From Sanderia malayensis (lineage: Eukaryota > Cnidaria > Scyphozoa > Semaeostomeae > Pelagiidae): a stretch of 64,000 bases of DNA. The DNA is taken from the NCBI GenBank assembly GCA_013076295.1, contig RQOL01000660.1, positions 62,001 through 126,000 of the forward strand. Direction: 5' to 3'. The position numbers were made by a program, and so were the translations under genes. This document shows, piece after piece, positions 59,633-64,000 of this stretch; the stretch's first letter is position 1; each line of letters starts with the position of its first letter. The notes beneath the pieces are model-generated. The model was not told the origin of the DNA and ran no database searches. It worked only from the letters and a program-made list of their open reading frames with translations.

Positions 59633-62600
59633 ATAACTGCTATTTTGGCTATCTTTATTCATTTTCAATGCTTTCCAGATGTTATTGGGCAAATATGAAA
59701 TATGAATAAAACAGTATAAGGCCGGTAACAGGTACTCAGCGCCTGATGTTGTTTTGCAGCCTTGCCATAAATAAACCAGGCTTTTTCTCTGAAATTCGTC
59801 GTCATTATTGGTCCAGGCACAGAATAGAGACAATGCAGAAGCCCAACTCGGGCATTTTCGATTGTCACGCATAGAAGCGAGGTTAAGGACTCAACGCGTG
59901 TTGTGTTACATTATGCTAAACTGAGATAGGTTGTTTTTCGGAAACAGTCTAATAAAGGATTTGAACAACATTAAATAGAGAATTTGAACACCATTGTCTC
60001 CGCAAAGAAAACCTTAGGGCTTCTGAAGAAATGTTCATCAGCCATAAAGCTGTCAAGGTAGATTCTATTGAAAGTAAACAAGGGATATTCTATCCGAAAA
60101 TTTGCGCTATGAACATCTGAAGATTACGGCAATCGGCTGGAATCGGCTGAAAGAGCCGGGATGAACTTTGTAGGTTAGTATATACACGGAAAGGATGGTT
60201 ATGGCCTACAGAAGGCAAAATGTCTTTGTTGGCCTGAAAGTAGTTGGCACGCAAGCAGAAAAAAATACATTTGTTATTACGCTGAATCATGAAAATGTTT
60301 AGGGAGCATAACATGAATTAGCTATAACAGGAACAAAACATGAATAAAGATGTGATGCATTTGCATCACAATTTCTTTTCCTTTGAATTGTTCATCACAA
60401 TTCAATACATTGATCAAAACATTGTTTCACATTGCGCGCGCACGTATTATTGCATGTGTTAGCAAATCCTAATCTTATAAACAATACGCCATAACTAGCC
60501 ATTGTTGCAAAGATTGTCTTTCTGGAATTAGTTGATGCTATTGGCCAATTTCTGGTCTTCTCACTGAAGCATGAATCTGGTGAACCGTTTGCTTTTTAAT
60601 ATTTCCTGCTTACAGCGCAAATAATAATGAAATGCCTTCAGTTTCTGCACATGGCTGTGCAAGGTTTGAATACCAAACTTATTTCTCTAATAAATCCAAA
60701 ATAAAAGGCCAAAATATGCTCAAACATGTAAATCCAAATTTTAGGTCAAAATATGTTCAAAGCTAAAGAGGTTCTCAAAAATCCAGATTTCTGGAACTTG
60801 GATTTGAAAAATCCAAGCTGGCAGCTCTATGGCGATTGCTGCAAATGAGGAAGTGTTGATCAAAGGTTGCAGATTTTCTCAGCAGAATTTCCTCCAAGTA
60901 AATCTCGCCAAGATTACAAAGCATGCTGACACATGCAATTAAATATATAGCTTCAATAGTTATAAAAATAGCAGCCCATCCAAACATCAAACGGCCTGAG
61001 GCCTGATGACAAAGTAGCAGTGGCGAACGTAATAACAATAATAATAATCGTAATAACAGAAAAATCATGAAATCAAACTGCGAAATAATTACTGAAATCG
61101 TAATGGAAAATCAAAAAAACATTAAACGGAAAGGAGTAGAGGGCGAAATTGTGCTTAATCCTTTAGCTCCAGCGAAAATTCAAGAACCGTTTTGTACAGC
61201 TACATTATGCCCTTAATGTTTTTTGCGACAAACAGTGCTTGTCTCGGGAATTTTGATGAGCTGTGGAAAAGGACTCATATATCCGTCTTGTCATAACAAA
61301 ATTCAATGTGGCAACAACTGTGCATTAGATTTCAAAGCTTTCAATATTTATGACTTTCATTTTCTGACAACAGGTTAGTACAACAATTGAACACTATAAA
61401 CAATTATAAAATCAAAGAAACGGCTTCGGTTAAGATTCTTAACCGAAGTTGCTTGCCGTGACTGCGTCGAAAGAGTTTGCGTCTCATTCAAAATTGCAGC
61501 ATATGTTGGCAAAAACTTAAATTTGATAAAATGCCAGTAAATATTGCAGGGACAGTGATATCAATCAAAAACATACATTGCCCACCCCATTTGACAAACA
61601 ACGGCCAATAGATTTCAGACTGAACATTTTCCAAAACCGTCAGTAAAACTAATGATATCGCCCCCGGCCACGACGCTACTGACTGAAATTAAACATATTA
61701 TCATTGTTGTTTGGAAATTCTGCCTCATGAGCTATAGTTTACGAAAATATACAACAATTGATTGCCCCGTTTAATTATTTTGTTGTCGCCTAACTTTGCA
61801 GTATATGGTTAATTTGGACATGGCGTGACTTGCGTACGATTTAAGGTTTCTTATTACTACATATAAGTTACGTCGTCATATAAAAGCAAAAAGCAGCGAA
61901 AAATACAAGGTAGGTAAGAATAACTAAGAACAACTAAGCAACTAAAAACAAAAGCGAACAGCAATTTGATAAAAGTTGGACAGTGATTACTCGGGATACA
62001 TTTGAACAACGGATCAATGCGTCTCTTGGATATTTAGCTATACTTCAAAACCACATCTTTCCTTTCATTAAAAAGAATTTTGGGGACTTTGATAATTTAT
62101 CGAAAATATCCTGTGATAAATTATCGAAAAGTGCAGAACTTTTGCAACAATTTACTTAATTTGTAAAGGTTTCTCAAAAGATGATTAGCCTGAACTGAAA
62201 AAGTAATTATCGCTGGCTAAATTTGTTTCACTTTGAAATGGCAATTGATTGTCGAAGTGTCTGGATAATTTCATGATGGGCGGGCAGTGCCACTGCAACC
62301 AACCCTTTTTTAACTTATTGATATCCATTATTGATTATTGATATCTTTTTGATGTCCAAATTCACCCCTTTCAGAATTCCGGGAAATAAACATTCACATA
62401 TGGGCACACGAAGTGCTTTCAAGTTGAAACGTGGTATGTTCTGCGTAGATTTTGCAGCATCGAATTACCGTGAAATGTCGATAAATCAAAGCAGTACTGG
62501 TTTGCTTTACAACAATATCGAAACAAAACAAACAAACGCGTTTCTTGGCGTTATGCAAACACATGTTAACTGTTATTTTTATAGATGGCGTAAAATGGTG

Positions 62601-64000
62601 CATGTGGGGTGATAAGGAAAGCGTTTAGGCCAAACATTACCAATCATTAGTAATATAGGTAGTAAATAAATATATCAACAATATGAAAACAATGAATACA
62701 ACAGATAGAAGGTTATGAAATATTGTGGGGAATAGCAGCATGAGAGGGTAACGAAAACAAAGACTCACTTTCAGCTGTTGTTCTTCTGGTCGATCCTGAT
62801 CTGAATGAAACTCATGCATGAATGAAACTCATGCCATGTGGTGTTCTGCAAGCATGGTCACACACACACGCAGCGGGCGCCCCAAGTCCAGCAAATGAGT
62901 AGCATTTCATTGACAATTACGGCAAGATGATTGGCACAAATTTATCACGTGATTGGAATTATCCTGATGAGCATGACCTCGAGCCTGACTATAATTTTCT
63001 GTCATACGTATGACGCTATATCACGTGATTCTTCCGCTCTCTCATATGGAGACTGTGAGTTTCTTTTTCTTTCGACATGAATTGTTTTTTGTGTAAAAAC
63101 ATTTATTGCAAAAAATCTAGAGGATTGCAACAGGGGAGAAAATTCCTGGGACACCTAGGTTTTCAATATTCCAATGTCGCTGAATTTATTTTGGCCCAGT
63201 GATGAGAAAATACAGGTATGTATAAAAGATAACACTTTTGGGGGGATGGAGGGTTGCATTCTACTTCTAGGGAACAAAGTGCGCAGAAATATAGCATCAT
63301 CAACAAAAAACGTACAAAATAGTCAGAGCAAATTTTGCATGCAGCATACATCATTTATTACCTGCATGATCTCTTAATCCTTGCCATCTGTAGTCTCATA
63401 ACCATTTCTTCATTGCATTTCACCTTCACATTAGTTTTTGACTTGGGGTCATCGCTCGCTTTCACTTGCTCGCTCCAGCCCGTCAAGTAAGAAAGCTTAA
63501 CATGGTTGGTGCGCTGAATGCGCTAACGCTCATGCTTATTGCTATCCCAAATACAACTACAACGGCTTGATTTTCTCTGCTAACTCGCCTGGGAATCGTG
63601 TATCGTTATTCGTTAACTAGTTGGCACGCATTTGCGTGCTTCCGGGAGGTGTGAGAAAAAGTTAACTGACAAATCACATTGTTTCGTTATTCTGTGCCCC
63701 TAAAAACCCATTCCATGTACAATGGTTTTAAGTGCTTCTGCGTAGCGAAGCGTCTGCGCAGCAGCAGATAGAATCGAGTCCTTTTCGAGAAAAAACCTTG
63801 TTTGCTGGAAAACCTTGTGTGAAAAACAAATAAGTAGTTTCTTTGCAGCTCGTGCAAAGACCTTGTAGCGTCATCATCAGCTTCCAATAACCAGTCTTGA
63901 ACTGCTAGAACAACTTCTTCTAATCACAGTTGGGATCTAAAGAGAAGTGTTATTTTAAAATGTGTGTTATCTAGTATTTGAAAATTGAATTTATTTTTTG

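Larger units (their letters stand above)
57769..64000. other. Gene-poor, repeat-rich flank
   Basis: It begins with the LAR promoter region. I identify the element at 58251-58674, a dispersed repeat at 59545-59632, a relative of the 9527 element at about 63130-63300, and a repeat at about 63725-63790 shared with 44265. Open frames such as 59561-59872 (minus) match no family. A start-like ATGGAGACT/gtgagt at 63049, just after an ATCACGTGAT box, could be a first exon running off the window, but this is weak. Confidence 0.45.

Noticed and set aside
60775..61068. Leucine-rich ORF on the minus strand
   Set aside because: The leucine run comes from an ATAATAATA-type microsatellite read on the other strand; nothing else supports a gene.

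Overview
The window is nuclear DNA of an intron-rich, AT-rich animal, most likely an anthozoan cnidarian such as a coral or sea anemone. This is inferred from compact multi-exon genes with GT-AG introns, metazoan-only families (SEL1L, a LAR-type receptor phosphatase, TCEANC2) and many small TA-flanked inverted-repeat elements; species cannot be fixed from sequence alone. Gene models were assembled by hand from splice sites, and in each of the six main models every exon junction keeps the reading frame.

Layout. 1-1130: about six copies of a 198-bp tandem repeat. 1490-14163 (minus): SEL1L, 23 coding exons, 988 codons, signal peptide to C-terminal membrane anchor. 14164-14692: shared head-to-head promoter interval. 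14693-18021 (plus): a divergent RNase H1 paralogue, 10 exons, 470 codons, which has lost most catalytic residues and carries four tandem copies of its last exon. 20912-24263 (minus): canonical RNase H1, 7 exons, 290 codons, convergent with the paralogue. 26153-27915 (minus): an unrecognised 420-codon gene, with a degraded inverted copy of its first exon at about 28.5 kb. About 28.9-37.35 kb: a block bounded by long, diverged inverted repeats, holding a C2H2 zinc-finger ORF, a 2-kb minisatellite with a 63-bp unit, two linked exons of an unknown gene and a small serine-rich ORF. 37665-38953 (plus): TCEANC2, 3 exons, 208 codons. 41372-57768 (minus): a LAR-type receptor tyrosine phosphatase, 28 exons, 1923 codons (3 Ig, 8 FN3, TM, two PTP domains); D1 looks active, D2 has lost both catalytic residues. 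57.8-64 kb: gene-poor and repeat-rich.

The genes are ordinary housekeeping or signalling genes rather than one pathway: SEL1L in ER-associated degradation, RNase H1 in RNA:DNA hybrid removal, TCEANC2 with TFIIS-like domains, and LAR in adhesion signalling. Introns and spacers are full of short DNA elements: pogo-like CAGT...ACTG elements, CCGTAA-ended GC-rich elements, TTA-flanked elements and tRNA-derived SINEs. The most unusual locus is the inverted RNase H1 pair, in which one copy became a probable pseudoenzyme with an amplified C-terminal exon.
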